36,178 bases of DNA from Phycisphaerae bacterium (GCA_027078365.1 JALWYQ010000040.1:1-36178), one strand, 5' to 3'; shown: positions 6,494-15,498, counted from the stretch's first letter. The notes: generated by a model from the letters alone, not told the origin. Translations and numbers: made by a program.

Positions 6494-8206
6494 ATGGCAA
6501 AAAAAAGCAGGCGTATAGGCGAGATCCTCTACAAGAAGGGGTTAGTAGATAAAACCTCCCTCTCTAAGGCTGTTAAAACGGCAATGAAGACAAAAAGACG
6601 TACTGGCGATGTCTTGATAGAGATGGGAGTGGTTACTGAAGACGATATCGCAATGGCACTTGCCAAGCAGTTCAATATGGGATATGTCAATATTGATGAT
6701 GTCGAAATTTCAGAGAGTGCCACAAAGCTAGTCCCTGAAGACATTATCAAAAAGCATCTAGTGATACCTTTGGGCGAAGAGAACGGTCGCCTGAAGCTAA
6801 TTATTAGCAACCCTCTCGACCTCGACACACTGGACTTGATAAGGTTTAGGTTAAACAAAGACCTAGACTGTTATTTGGCAAGCCCGACGAAGATAAAAAA
6901 TTATATCAATAGGGCAATGGACGAGGTTAGAAGTAGTATAGATGCTACAACCGAGGAGTTAGTTGCTGAAGGACACTCAATTCAAGCTGAATTATTGAAG
7001 GCTGATGCAGCAGAAGATAGCGATGATGGACCAATTATTCGCCTTTCAAATCTTATCATTGATGAAGCGGTAAATATGGGCGCAAGTGATATCCATATTG
7101 AAGCTATGAGTGATAGGGTGCGTGTGAGATACCGTATTGACGGTGTCTGTTCTGAGAGAGATTCAATTCCAAAGCACATGCAATTGCCTTTGATTGCACG
7201 TTTCAAGATTCTTTCTGGTATGGATATTGCCGAACGCAGGATACCTCAAGATGGTCGTATTAAGCGTACTATCAATAATGTAGAGATTGACTTCCGTGTG
7301 TCGGTATTGCCTGGATATCATGGTCCGAGTATTGTATTGCGTATTTTGAGGCCGGACAATGTTAACATTGGTATCCAAGCACTCGGTTTTGATGATGAAC
7401 TCTTCTCTAAATTCCAGAAAATTATTACCAGACCAAATGGTATCTTCCTAGTAACAGGACCAACAGGTAGTGGTAAAACAACAACGCTATACTCAGCTCT
7501 CAAGGAGCTCAATAGGCCAGATAAGAAAATTATTACGGCTGAAGATCCTGTGGAGTACATGGTTTCTGGTATCAATCAATGCCAAGTGAACGCTGAGATT
7601 GGTCTTAATTTCTCAAAGATTCTAAGGTCTATGCTTAGACAGGCTCCAAATATCATCCTTGTTGGTGAGATTCGAGATGGTGAGGTTGCTGATATTGCAA
7701 TCCAAGCGGCTCTTACAGGTCACCTTGTGTTTAGTACTCTTCACACAAATGATGCGCCAAGCGCAGTTGCACGTCTCATCGATATGGGGGTCAAGCCATT
7801 CTTGGTAGCTAGTTCGATACAGGCCGTAATGGCTCAGCGATTGGTAAGGAAGATATGTAGTGAGTGTAGGGAGCCTTACGAGAATCCAGATCCAAGATAT
7901 TTGAGATTGCTCCAGATTACTCCTGAGGACCTTGAAGGTGTAACTCTTTACAGAGGAGCTGGTTGTAGTAGGTGTAACGGAACTGGCTACAAAGGTCGAA
8001 TGGCTATATTTGAACTGATGGAGATGAATAACCAATTGCGTGAATTGGCTTTTGCGCGTGCTCCAACACAGGCGATAAGAAAAGCAGCTCTTGCAACCGG
8101 TATGCGCAGCATTGTAGAAGATGGAAAGCTTAAAATCTTTAAGGGTTTAACCACCCCTGAAGAAGTAGCTAAGGTGGCTCAAACTGATGAACTCATATTA
8201 GAATAA
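6494..8206 (+). CDS. PilB/GspE-type assembly ATPase (first copy)
   Basis: 570 residues, a cytoplasmic hexameric ATPase that drives type IV filament assembly through GspF/PilC. The N-terminal MshEN (T2SSE_N) domain covers about 1-150 (RRIGEILYKKGLVDKTSL, GDVLIEMGVVTEDDI). The ATPase domain follows, with Asp box IIRLSNLIIDEA..ASDIHIE (181-203), Walker A GPTGSGKTT (322-330), His box and Walker B ILVGEIRD (388-395), and a zinc-binding tetracysteine CSEC (455, 458) with CSRC (491, 494). The residues before Walker B read RQAPNI rather than the more frequent RQDPD found in the second copy. It is followed after 47 bp by pilT. The unusual pairing of two assembly ATPases in one region may mean two filament systems or alternative motors. 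Confidence 0.95.
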   Translation: MAKKSRRIGEILYKKGLVDKTSLSKAVKTAMKTKRRTGDVLIEMGVVTEDDIAMALAKQFNMGYVNIDDVEISESATKLVPEDIIKKHLVIPLGEENGRLKLIISNPLDLDTLDLIRFRLNKDLDCYLASPTKIKNYINRAMDEVRSSIDATTEELVAEGHSIQAELLKADAAEDSDDGPIIRLSNLIIDEAVNMGASDIHIEAMSDRVRVRYRIDGVCSERDSIPKHMQLPLIARFKILSGMDIAERRIPQDGRIKRTINNVEIDFRVSVLPGYHGPSIVLRILRPDNVNIGIQALGFDDELFSKFQKIITRPNGIFLVTGPTGSGKTTTLYSALKELNRPDKKIITAEDPVEYMVSGINQCQVNAEIGLNFSKILRSMLRQAPNIILVGEIRDGEVADIAIQAALTGHLVFSTLHTNDAPSAVARLIDMGVKPFLVASSIQAVMAQRLVRKICSECREPYENPDPRYLRLLQITPEDLEGVTLYRGAGCSRCNGTGYKGRMAIFELMEMNNQLRELAFARAPTQAIRKAALATGMRSIVEDGKLKIFKGLTTPEEVAKVAQTDELILE

Positions 8207-8253
8207 AGCCAAAAGATACAATAAAAGATTCAAATTGAAGGGCAAAAAAACGA

Positions 8254-9384
8254 ATGGCAACAATACAGATAGATAGATTACTTGATGCTTGTATCCGTAT
8301 GGGAGGATCGGATATTCACCTCGTAGTGGGGCGTCCACCTGTACTCAGGCTTGGCGGCAACCTGCGTTCTATGGAGACAAAAACGCTTGAGCCAGATGAT
8401 ACTGTTGCGCTAATGAAGAGTATCACTCCGGAAAAAAACCAAAAAGAACTTCAAGAAGAGGGTGGTACAGACTTTGGTTTTGCATTTGGCGATAGAGGAC
8501 GTTTCCGTGTGTCGGTTTTTCGTCAGAAGGGTTTTATCTCTTTGGTTTTACGTCTGATTCCATCGGCATTCCTTAGTTTTGATACCATTGGTTTGCCAAA
8601 GCCAATTGCAGGGCTTTGTCGTCGTCCGCGTGGTTTGTTTTTGGTGACAGGACCAACTGGTAGTGGTAAGACAACTACCTTGGCGAGTATGATTAACTAT
8701 ATCAATGAAAATCTTGATAGACATATCATCACAGTTGAAGAGCCTATCGAGTATTACCATCAACATAAGCGTGCGATTGTGAATCAAAGGGAGGTTGGAT
8801 TGGATGTTCCGACCTTTGCCGAGGCACTAAGGAGGGCTCTAAGGCAAGACCCTGATGTAATCCTTGTTGGTGAGCTTAGGGACCTTGAAACTATAGAAGC
8901 TGCGATTAGTGCTGCTGAAACAGGTCACCTTGTATTTGGTACGTTGCATACAACCGGTTGTCAGGGAACAATTAACCGTATTATTGATGCGTTCCCTTCA
9001 AATCAACAGGAAATGATTCGTATTCAGCTAAGTACAAACCTCATAGCGGTTCTAAGTCAGACGCTTTGCCCGCTAAAGAAGAAAAAGGGCAGGGTTGCTG
9101 CATATGAATTTATGATTATTACTTCTGCTATTTCTAACCTCATTCGTGAGAATAAGACATACAGGATTGAATCTTCAATTCAGACAGGAAGAAATCTTGG
9201 AATGAGACTTCTCGATGATCATCTTTGGGAGCTCTATGAAGCAGAGAAGATTTCCCTTGAGGAACTACTTGATAAATCGAGAAATCCTGCTACACTGCTA
9301 GAAAAGGCAAGGCAAGAGTGTCCTCACGATCCAGATCTGAGAAAGGTTGGACCGGTTATAGGAGAGACCCAAGATCTCAATTAG
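8254..9384 (+). CDS. pilT: PilT-type twitching/retraction ATPase
   Basis: 376 residues, matching PilT, the hexameric ATPase that depolymerises type IV pili to power twitching, DNA uptake or surface sensing. The N-terminal PAS-like half starts DRLLDACIRMGGSDIHLVVG. Walker A GPTGSGKTT is at 133-141, Asp box VEEPIEY near 161-167, Walker B ILVGELRD at 203-210, His box TGHLVFGTLHT, and the retraction-specific C-terminal motif AISNLIRE at 292-299 (consensus AIRNLIRE). There is no MshEN domain and no tetracysteine, which separates it from the flanking assembly ATPases. The ribosome site GAAGGG precedes the ATG. A terminator follows directly, so this gene ends a two-gene unit. Confidence 0.94.
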   Translation: MATIQIDRLLDACIRMGGSDIHLVVGRPPVLRLGGNLRSMETKTLEPDDTVALMKSITPEKNQKELQEEGGTDFGFAFGDRGRFRVSVFRQKGFISLVLRLIPSAFLSFDTIGLPKPIAGLCRRPRGLFLVTGPTGSGKTTTLASMINYINENLDRHIITVEEPIEYYHQHKRAIVNQREVGLDVPTFAEALRRALRQDPDVILVGELRDLETIEAAISAAETGHLVFGTLHTTGCQGTINRIIDAFPSNQQEMIRIQLSTNLIAVLSQTLCPLKKKKGRVAAYEFMIITSAISNLIRENKTYRIESSIQTGRNLGMRLLDDHLWELYEAEKISLEELLDKSRNPATLLEKARQECPHDPDLRKVGPVIGETQDLN

Positions 9385-9408
9385 TTTTGGAAATAAATTA
9401 TCAAAAAA

Positions 9409-9435
9409 GAAGCTCCTTAGGGAGTTTCTTTTTTT
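9409..9435 (+). terminator. Rho-independent terminator after pilT
   Basis: The stem GAAGCTCC/GGGAGTTTC around a TTA loop, with one G-T pair, is followed by a run of seven T. It separates the pilB/pilT unit from the filament operon that starts at 9609. Confidence 0.85.
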
Positions 9436-9483
9436 GTCTTGAACAAGGACTCTTGAGTTACGTAGCTTTAGTGTGCGTTGCGA

Positions 9484-9507
9484 ACACCTGTCTCAAGAAA
9501 CAAGTGT
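9484..9507. promoter_or_regulatory. Imperfect 24-nt palindrome upstream of the filament operon promoter
   Basis: The half-sites ACACCTGT and ACAAGTGT are inverted copies (7 of 8 matching) spaced by 8 bp. The centre lies about 30 bp upstream of the -35 box at 9524, a position typical of activator binding. No regulator family can be assigned. Confidence 0.35.
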
Positions 9508-9523
9508 CTAAGTTGCAAAATGC

Positions 9524-9552
9524 TTGCAATAAAGCTTTTATGTTAATATGAT
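9524..9552 (+). promoter_or_regulatory. Sigma70-type promoter of the GspE-GspF-pseudopilin operon
   Basis: TTGCAA (9524-9529) is spaced exactly 17 bp from TATGAT (9547-9552). Predicted start near 9559 gives a 50-nt leader. The only other strong signals in this 224-bp gap are the pilT terminator and the palindrome at 9484. Confidence 0.6.
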
Positions 9553-9608
9553 GTACCTCGAGAGTCGATGAAGATTTATAGTCGCGTTTGATTATCGGAG
9601 ATTAAAAA

Positions 9609-11357
9609 ATGAGTAAGTTGCCTCCATTGGATCAATTAAGAGGAAGAACTTTAGGACGAATTCTCATTAAGATGAGACTTTTAACTAGAGACAAGGTGCA
9701 TCATTGCCTCAAGGTTCAAAAGAGTCAGGGGGGAAATAAAAAGCTTGGTGAGATATTCATAGAGCTTGGATTAATTACCGAACACGATCTCCGTATCGCT
9801 TTAGCCGCACAGAGAGGTATGGCCTATACTGATATCTCAGGAATGGATATTCCTTCAGATGTTATAAGTATAGTCGGCGCACAAATAGCTAATACGTACC
9901 GAGTTGTTCCAATTGATTTCGATCAAAAAAGAAAACAGCTAACTATTGCGATAGATGATCCTAACAACTTTAGAGCAAAAGATGACCTCTCAAAACTACT
10001 AGGTTTTAAGATTGTGACTATGGTTACTGATGCTTCTGCAATGGATCAGGCTCTTGAGAGATATTTCTCTGAAGAGGAAGGCTCTATAAGTGAGCTTATT
10101 AGCGAAATGGACGACGATAGTCTGCTTACCAGTATGGAAGGTAGAGATCAAAGTATCGACCTTGATGAGGTTAAAGAGCTTGCTGATTCTAGTCCGGTTA
10201 AGAAATTGCTTAACCTAGTTTTATTGCAGGCTATTCGCGACCAAGCTGCCGATATCCATTTTGAGCCATTTGAGAATGAATTTAAGATGAGATACCGTAT
10301 TGATGGTGTTCTCTATGAAATGGTTCCTCCTCCTAAACATATTGCAGTTGCGCTGAGCTCGAGAATAAAAGTTATGGCAGAACTCGATATTGCTGAACGA
10401 CGTTTGCCTCAAGACGGTCGTATTCCACTTATCGTTGGTGGAAATTCAGTGGACCTTCGTGTGAGTATCTTGCCTACGATGTTTGGCGAAAGTGTGGTGC
10501 TTCGTATCTTGGATAGAAGTCAGGTTGATTTGAGCTTGAATCAGCTCGGTTTCCGTGAACATGAACTTGAAGTGATGGATCAGTTGATAAAGAGGCCAAA
10601 TGGAATTGTTATTGTAACAGGCCCAACCGGTAGTGGAAAGACAACGACTCTTTATTCTGCTATGAAAGAGCTCAACACAATAGATAGAAAACTCATCACA
10701 ACCGAAGATCCAGTTGAGTACGACATAGATGGAATGCATCAGGTTCAAGTTAATGCTGAGGTAGGGCTAACTTTTGGTGCTTGCCTGAGATCTATCTTGC
10801 GACAAGACCCTGACGTAATCCTTGTGGGTGAGATTCGAGATTTTGAGACTTCTCAAATCGCAGCGGAAGCGGCTCTTACAGGTCACCTTGTTTTTACAAC
10901 ACTTCACACAAATGATGCACCAAGTGCGGTTGCCCGTTTGATAGATCTTGGGCTCGAGAAATTCTTGGTAACAGCTACTGTTGAAGGAATTGTTGCCCAG
11001 CGTCTTGTTAGAAAGATTTGTCCAAACTGCAAGAGAGAATATACCCCTAGCGAAGAGCAGCTGATGGAGATTGGACTTTTACCAAAAGATGTTACTGACA
11101 AAGTTTTCTATTACGGTAAAGGATGCGATCTCTGCAATAATACTGGCTATAAGGGGCGTTTGGGTATCTTTGAGATTATGGTCTTTAATGATGAAATACG
11201 TGAGCTTGTAATGAATAATGCATCAACAAATGTTCTAAGACAAGCTGCTAGAAAAAATGGTATGACCTTGTTGCGCGAAGGTGGTTTGCAAGCAATATTT
11301 GATGGTCTAACCACAATAGATGAGGTTGTTAAAGAAACAATCTCTGATGAGAAATAG
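9609..11357 (+). CDS. gspE: GspE/PilB-type assembly ATPase (second copy)
   Basis: 582 residues. An MshEN domain at about 5-150 (RGRTLGRILIKMRLLTRDKV, KLGEIFIELGLITEHDL) is followed by an acidic linker at 155-190 and the ATPase core. The core has ADIHFEP (214-220), Walker A GPTGSGKTT (338-346), Walker B ILVGEIRD (404-411), TGHLVFTTLHTNDAP and tetracysteine CPNC (471, 474) and CDLC (506, 509). All catalytic motifs are intact. It is immediately followed by the platform protein gspF, so this copy is the natural motor for the pseudopilin operon; the first copy at 6494 is paired with pilT instead. The ribosome site GGAG precedes the ATG. The two ATPases are clearly paralogous. Confidence 0.95.
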   Translation: MSKLPPLDQLRGRTLGRILIKMRLLTRDKVHHCLKVQKSQGGNKKLGEIFIELGLITEHDLRIALAAQRGMAYTDISGMDIPSDVISIVGAQIANTYRVVPIDFDQKRKQLTIAIDDPNNFRAKDDLSKLLGFKIVTMVTDASAMDQALERYFSEEEGSISELISEMDDDSLLTSMEGRDQSIDLDEVKELADSSPVKKLLNLVLLQAIRDQAADIHFEPFENEFKMRYRIDGVLYEMVPPPKHIAVALSSRIKVMAELDIAERRLPQDGRIPLIVGGNSVDLRVSILPTMFGESVVLRILDRSQVDLSLNQLGFREHELEVMDQLIKRPNGIVIVTGPTGSGKTTTLYSAMKELNTIDRKLITTEDPVEYDIDGMHQVQVNAEVGLTFGACLRSILRQDPDVILVGEIRDFETSQIAAEAALTGHLVFTTLHTNDAPSAVARLIDLGLEKFLVTATVEGIVAQRLVRKICPNCKREYTPSEEQLMEIGLLPKDVTDKVFYYGKGCDLCNNTGYKGRLGIFEIMVFNDEIRELVMNNASTNVLRQAARKNGMTLLREGGLQAIFDGLTTIDEVVKETISDEK

Positions 11358-11417
11358 TTGGTAATTGGCAATCTTTCGTTTTTCTGTAGATATAGCGAAT
11401 GATAAGAGAGGTTTAAA

Positions 11418-12683
11418 ATGGCAATTTTTCAATATCAAGCATTAGATGCTGATGGCAAACCTGTTAATGCTGAAATAGAGGCACTCAACAGTAAAGAAGC
11501 TGTTAGTAAGATTCGCAACAAAGGGCTCTATCCTACTAAAGTTAAAGCTAAGGGTGGATCAAAGAAGGTTGTAGTAGATACTAGCAGTGCAAAGTTAAGA
11601 CGTGGTGCAAATGGAAAGGTTAAGCTCAAGTACGTAACCCTCTTTGCGCGTCAGCTCAGTACTCTTCAGGATGCGGGTTTGTCTATTTTGCGTTCGCTTA
11701 GAATTCTTGAAGAACAACAAAAAAACGGCACGCTAAAAAGAGTTATTGGCTATGTTGCAGATGATATTGAGGGTGGATCTACTCTGTCAGAAGCTATGGC
11801 AAAATATCCAAGAACCTTTGATAATCTTTTTACTAACATGGTGGCTGCTGGTGAGGTCGGTGGTGTTTTAGATGTTATCTTAAACCGTATCGCGGACTTT
11901 ATGGAGAAGGCAGAAAAACTTAAAAAACGTATTAAAAGTGCCCTGATATACCCAGTCGTAATTTTATTCTTTGCCGTTGTAATTATGCTTGGTTTGATGA
12001 TTTTTATCATCCCTACATTCGCTACTGTTCTTATAGATATGACTGATGGAGGAGCAAAGCTTCCTGCCCTTACGCGTGGTCTTATGAGTTTTAGTGACTG
12101 GATTATTGGTAAGAATTGCCCATTTATAGGATTTGGTGCTGTTATAATTGCAGGCTCGCCAATTGCCATCATGTTTATAGTTAAATTCTTAAAGCGTTTT
12201 GAATCTTGTCGTTATGCCTTTGATATTATCAAGCTAAAACTTCCTGTTGTTGGAAAATTGGTGTACTTGGCGTCTGTTGCGAGATGGACAAGAACGCTTG
12301 GTACTCTAATTAGTGCTGGTGTACCAATCTTGGAAGCAGTTAATATTACAAGAGACACTTCAGGAAACGCTGTTTATGCAAAGATGCTTGATAAGGTTCA
12401 TGCTGCAATTCGCCAAGGTGATACATTCGCCAACCCACTAAAACAAAGCAAAACGGTTGACGGTCTTGTAGTCAATATGATTGATGTTGGTGAAGAGACC
12501 GGTGATATTGATAAGATGTTGTATAAGGTTGCAGATAACTTTGATGAACAGGTTGATGTGATGGTTGGTTCGCTTATGTCCTTGCTTGAACCTGTAATGA
12601 TTATTGTTCTTGGAGGTATGGTAGGTATTATCGTTTTAGCGATGTTCTTGCCAATGGTAAGTATTATCACCTCAATGATGTAA
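11418..12683 (+). CDS. gspF: GspF/PilC inner-membrane platform protein
   Basis: 421 residues, the standard length. The N-terminal cytoplasmic start FQYQALDADGKPVNAEIEA is typical. Two T2SF domains follow, each with the G.GG.L.E.. signature (ADDIEGGSTLSEAMAKYP at 114-131 with AAGEVGGVLDVIL; AIRQGDTFANPL with DVGEETGDIDKML). Transmembrane helices lie at about 179-200, 236-256 and 392-415. It recruits the assembly ATPase and couples ATP hydrolysis to pilin extraction from the membrane. It is the only platform protein in the window, although there are two assembly ATPases. A stable hairpin follows its stop codon, ahead of the pseudopilin genes. Confidence 0.95.
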   Translation: MAIFQYQALDADGKPVNAEIEALNSKEAVSKIRNKGLYPTKVKAKGGSKKVVVDTSSAKLRRGANGKVKLKYVTLFARQLSTLQDAGLSILRSLRILEEQQKNGTLKRVIGYVADDIEGGSTLSEAMAKYPRTFDNLFTNMVAAGEVGGVLDVILNRIADFMEKAEKLKKRIKSALIYPVVILFFAVVIMLGLMIFIIPTFATVLIDMTDGGAKLPALTRGLMSFSDWIIGKNCPFIGFGAVIIAGSPIAIMFIVKFLKRFESCRYAFDIIKLKLPVVGKLVYLASVARWTRTLGTLISAGVPILEAVNITRDTSGNAVYAKMLDKVHAAIRQGDTFANPLKQSKTVDGLVVNMIDVGEETGDIDKMLYKVADNFDEQVDVMVGSLMSLLEPVMIIVLGGMVGIIVLAMFLPMVSIITSMM

Positions 12684-12685
12684 AA

Positions 12686-12719
12686 ATCTGCATAAGAACC
12701 CAATATGGTTCGCAGATTC
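12686..12719 (+). promoter_or_regulatory. RNA hairpin between gspF and the first pseudopilin gene
   Basis: The outer stem AATCTGC/GCAGATT (7 bp) and inner stem GAACC/GGTTC (5 bp), with a 4-nt bulge on the 5' side and loop CAATAT, begin three bases after the gspF stop. There is no T-run, so it is not a classical terminator. A position between low-abundance machinery and high-abundance pilin suggests a processing or mRNA-stabilising element, which is inference. Confidence 0.55.
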
Positions 12720-12750
12720 TAATAGAAAACATATTGAAAGGAATAAGAAG

Positions 12751-13692
12751 ATGAAAATATCTAACGACAAAAACAGCAAAGGTTTTACAATTATAGAACT
12801 TTTGACTGTGATTAGTGTAATCGCTGTCTTAATTGGTCTTATGGTGCCTGCATTATCAATGGTTAAAAAGCTCGCCAAAGATGTTCAGCAGAGGGCGCAG
12901 TTTCATAGTATTTCTGTGGCTCTCAATATCTTCCAAAATGATATGGATGATTACCCAGACTCTACAGCAATTCAAACAGCAGGCGGTCCATACATAACAG
13001 GAGCACATCTACTAGCTGAAGCTTTGGTAGGTTTAGACCTTCAAGGTTACGATCCAATGTCTAAGTCTAACCCGCAGGGCTGTTACGGAACCAATGATGA
13101 CGATCCGTACGCAACTGGTGCTGGAATGAATGCGAGTTTGGCGAGAAGAAAAGGCCCATACCTCAATATGGAGCATGGTGGAGCTTACGACTTGGAGTAT
13201 ATCTATCAAGGAGTTGAGACTAAAGCAGATCTTACTTCCGCGGGGCTATATGCGGATAAGGACAAACCTGCTCCTGTGATCTCTGATATATACAAACACA
13301 ATAAAATTACAGTTACTACAAACTCTGGTGGAGTATCAACTGTAAAGGTAGGTGCACCGGTTCTTTATTTTAAGGCCAACACAGCATCAAAGGTCTTCTT
13401 TTCTGGCTCTAACGGAGATTGGAAAAGTAATGACTACCCAACATACATCTACAATTACGATGATAACGAAGGCTTTTTCAAGTTAAAACCAATGACGGAT
13501 GAGACAGCAATATCTCCATACGATTTTAATGAACATGGCGATTCTGCCGTTAAGAAATTTTACGATAACATTACAAATCCGCACGTTACTACTATTGATA
13601 GGCCATACAATCCTAGAAGCTATATCTTAATCTCGGCTGGTAATGATGGTATTTATGGTACGAGTGATGATATCACTAACTTTGGTGAATAA
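12751..13692 (+). CDS. GspG-like major pseudopilin, copy 1
   Basis: 313 residues. The prepilin leader is short and basic, with cleavage expected at G|F in NSKG-FTIIELLTVISVIAVL (Glu5 present), followed by the hydrophobic helix. The globular part contains DMDDYPDST, LLAEALVGLDLQGYDP and the C-terminal loop GNDGIYGTSDDITNF, which fits the calcium-binding GspG terminus. It is about twice the length of proteobacterial GspG, with the extra sequence inserted between the helix and the C-terminal motif. It is paralogous to the gene at 14518 (same LAEA.VGLD.LG..P and SYILISAG.DGIYGT blocks). The ribosome site AAAGGA precedes the ATG. It would form the pseudopilus shaft after cleavage and methylation by a prepilin peptidase encoded elsewhere. 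Confidence 0.9.
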   Translation: MKISNDKNSKGFTIIELLTVISVIAVLIGLMVPALSMVKKLAKDVQQRAQFHSISVALNIFQNDMDDYPDSTAIQTAGGPYITGAHLLAEALVGLDLQGYDPMSKSNPQGCYGTNDDDPYATGAGMNASLARRKGPYLNMEHGGAYDLEYIYQGVETKADLTSAGLYADKDKPAPVISDIYKHNKITVTTNSGGVSTVKVGAPVLYFKANTASKVFFSGSNGDWKSNDYPTYIYNYDDNEGFFKLKPMTDETAISPYDFNEHGDSAVKKFYDNITNPHVTTIDRPYNPRSYILISAGNDGIYGTSDDITNFGE

Positions 13693-13726
13693 TCCATACT
13701 CAAGAATTACTTGGCGATAGGAAATT

Positions 13727-14461
13727 ATGATGAATGTTTCTAGTAGCAAAAAAGGGTTTAGCTTAATTGAGCTTATGGCCGCATTGGCGATTATGGTTAT
13801 CGTTACGGTTGCGTTCTTTTCTGTTGCCAAAAAAATTACGACGGGCGGCAATGAGATGCTTACTAGAAGTACGATCGATGTTATCGATACTGCCCTTGAG
13901 CAATTCGAGCTATTTGGCTATCAGTTGGGCCACAGCGATAAAGGCGTCTATAGTAAACACAATGACTATAGAAACTATAAGTTCCCGCCGGATTGTAGAG
14001 ATTATAAAAGTTGGGATAAAGCTGATGGGGTCTTTGATGATGCTAACAATAATGCTAAGTGGCTCGGACTTGATGAGGTATTGAAGGATATATTCAGATT
14101 TGATGCTAGCAATGAGCCAACAGTAGTTGTTACTGCAGCATATACAAATAAGTCTGGCGACAAACCTGACAATAGGTATTGGGCTGGGTCTTTGGCTATG
14201 GTTGTTGTTTTAAACAAGGTGCAACAGTGCCGAGATATTCTTGGCGCAATAAGCACGATAAACATCAAACGCACAGATGAGGCTGGTGATATGATGAAGC
14301 TGACAATCGACTCTAGGGCGATGGATATCTATTTGATTTTGGATGCATGGGGAAAACCGCTGAAGTACATATATGATGGGGAACAAGCTTTTCCAATAAT
14401 TCAAAGCGCTGGCGCAGATGGAGTATTTGGGACGCCAGATGATATCGTCAACAACAAGTAG
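13727..14461 (+). CDS. GspG-like pseudopilin, copy 2 (divergent)
   Basis: 244 residues. The leader MMNVSSSKKG precedes F in FSLIELMAALAIMVIVTVAF, giving a G|F cleavage site with Glu5. It ends with SAGADGVFGTPDDIVNN, the same calcium-loop motif as its neighbours, but it lacks the LAEALVGLD block and has its own middle section (WAGSLAMVVVLNKVQQCRD). It sits between two closer paralogues with 34 and 56 bp gaps. Likely a shaft or minor pseudopilin; whether GspG or GspH class cannot be settled from sequence alone. Confidence 0.85.
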   Translation: MMNVSSSKKGFSLIELMAALAIMVIVTVAFFSVAKKITTGGNEMLTRSTIDVIDTALEQFELFGYQLGHSDKGVYSKHNDYRNYKFPPDCRDYKSWDKADGVFDDANNNAKWLGLDEVLKDIFRFDASNEPTVVVTAAYTNKSGDKPDNRYWAGSLAMVVVLNKVQQCRDILGAISTINIKRTDEAGDMMKLTIDSRAMDIYLILDAWGKPLKYIYDGEQAFPIIQSAGADGVFGTPDDIVNNK

Positions 14462-14517
14462 ATTGAGATTGGCTCAGAGACACTAGTCTAGATAAATAAA
14501 TAATACGGAGCTTTATT

Positions 14518-15498
14518 ATGTTAGGTAACAAAGATAGAACTAGAGGATTTACAATCATTGAGGTTTTAACCGCAGTAGCAATTGTTGCAATTATGGTTTC
14601 AATCCTCATTCCTGCAGTTAGCAAGATTCATAAATTGGCTCGTAATGTTCGTCAAAGATCGCAGCTAACGGCTATAAGTATCGGTCTTGAAGCCTTTAGG
14701 AATGACTTTGGTGACTATCCAGATTCTAGTGAGCTAGATACAAATGGTGATATTTATAACGGTGGCCAGAAACTTGCAGAGGCAATGGTTGGTCTTGACT
14801 ATCTAGGTTTTCATCCAGATTCTGGTTTTAATGTTAATGGTAAGAATAAGGTTTACGGTAAAGATGGCAACCTAATTAATGTTGAAATCTATAGCGCTGA
14901 TAAGGACACTCCTAACTGGCAAACTAAAGAAGAAAATCTTGCTGCTAGAAAGGGTCCGTATTTAGAGCCAGAAAAGGCAAATGCCGTTAGGGTCGGTGAT
15001 ATCTATGGTACCACTGGTACTCCTGGAAAATACAATACATATTCAGATTTTGAAAATAGCTTAGTTTTGGCAGATCAATTTCCAAAGAAGAACTCAAATT
15101 ATGCGGTTGCAATGGAAGAATTGGGGTCATCGCAGAATAAGATAGGAATGCCAATCTTATATTTCAAAGCCAATACCAGTAAGATACAGCAACGAGATGC
15201 GACTAACCCGAATAATCCTGCAGCTGATGACAGAATATATCTAGGCAGAGACAATAAGGATTTGTTTGGTCGTTATGTCTGGGATAATGCGCCTGCGGAG
15301 AGTGATTTGCCAGATGGAGCGCTTCTAAAAGATAGTGTTCTCAATTTAGATAGATTTGCAAATATGATAATCAATCCAAAGCTTAGAGTTGGTGATAGAG
15401 AGATGCCATACAATTCCCGTAGTTATATCTTGGTTAGTGCAGGTGATGATGGCATCTACGGAACAGAAGACGATATATTTAACTTTGACAAAAAATAG
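14518..15498 (+). CDS. GspG-like major pseudopilin, copy 3
   Basis: 326 residues. Leader RTRG-FTIIEVLTAVAIVAIM with Glu5. The body aligns with copy 1: FRNDFGDYPDSSELDTNGD, QKLAEAMVGLDYLGFHP, RKGPYL, GMPILYFKANTSK, NSRSYILVSAGDDGIYGTED. Its closeness to copy 1 implies a local duplication, with copy 2 lying between them. The ribosome site CGGAG precedes the ATG. Role as for copy 1: shaft subunit of the pseudopilus or pilus, membrane-embedded before assembly. Confidence 0.9.
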   Translation: MLGNKDRTRGFTIIEVLTAVAIVAIMVSILIPAVSKIHKLARNVRQRSQLTAISIGLEAFRNDFGDYPDSSELDTNGDIYNGGQKLAEAMVGLDYLGFHPDSGFNVNGKNKVYGKDGNLINVEIYSADKDTPNWQTKEENLAARKGPYLEPEKANAVRVGDIYGTTGTPGKYNTYSDFENSLVLADQFPKKNSNYAVAMEELGSSQNKIGMPILYFKANTSKIQQRDATNPNNPAADDRIYLGRDNKDLFGRYVWDNAPAESDLPDGALLKDSVLNLDRFANMIINPKLRVGDREMPYNSRSYILVSAGDDGIYGTEDDIFNFDKK

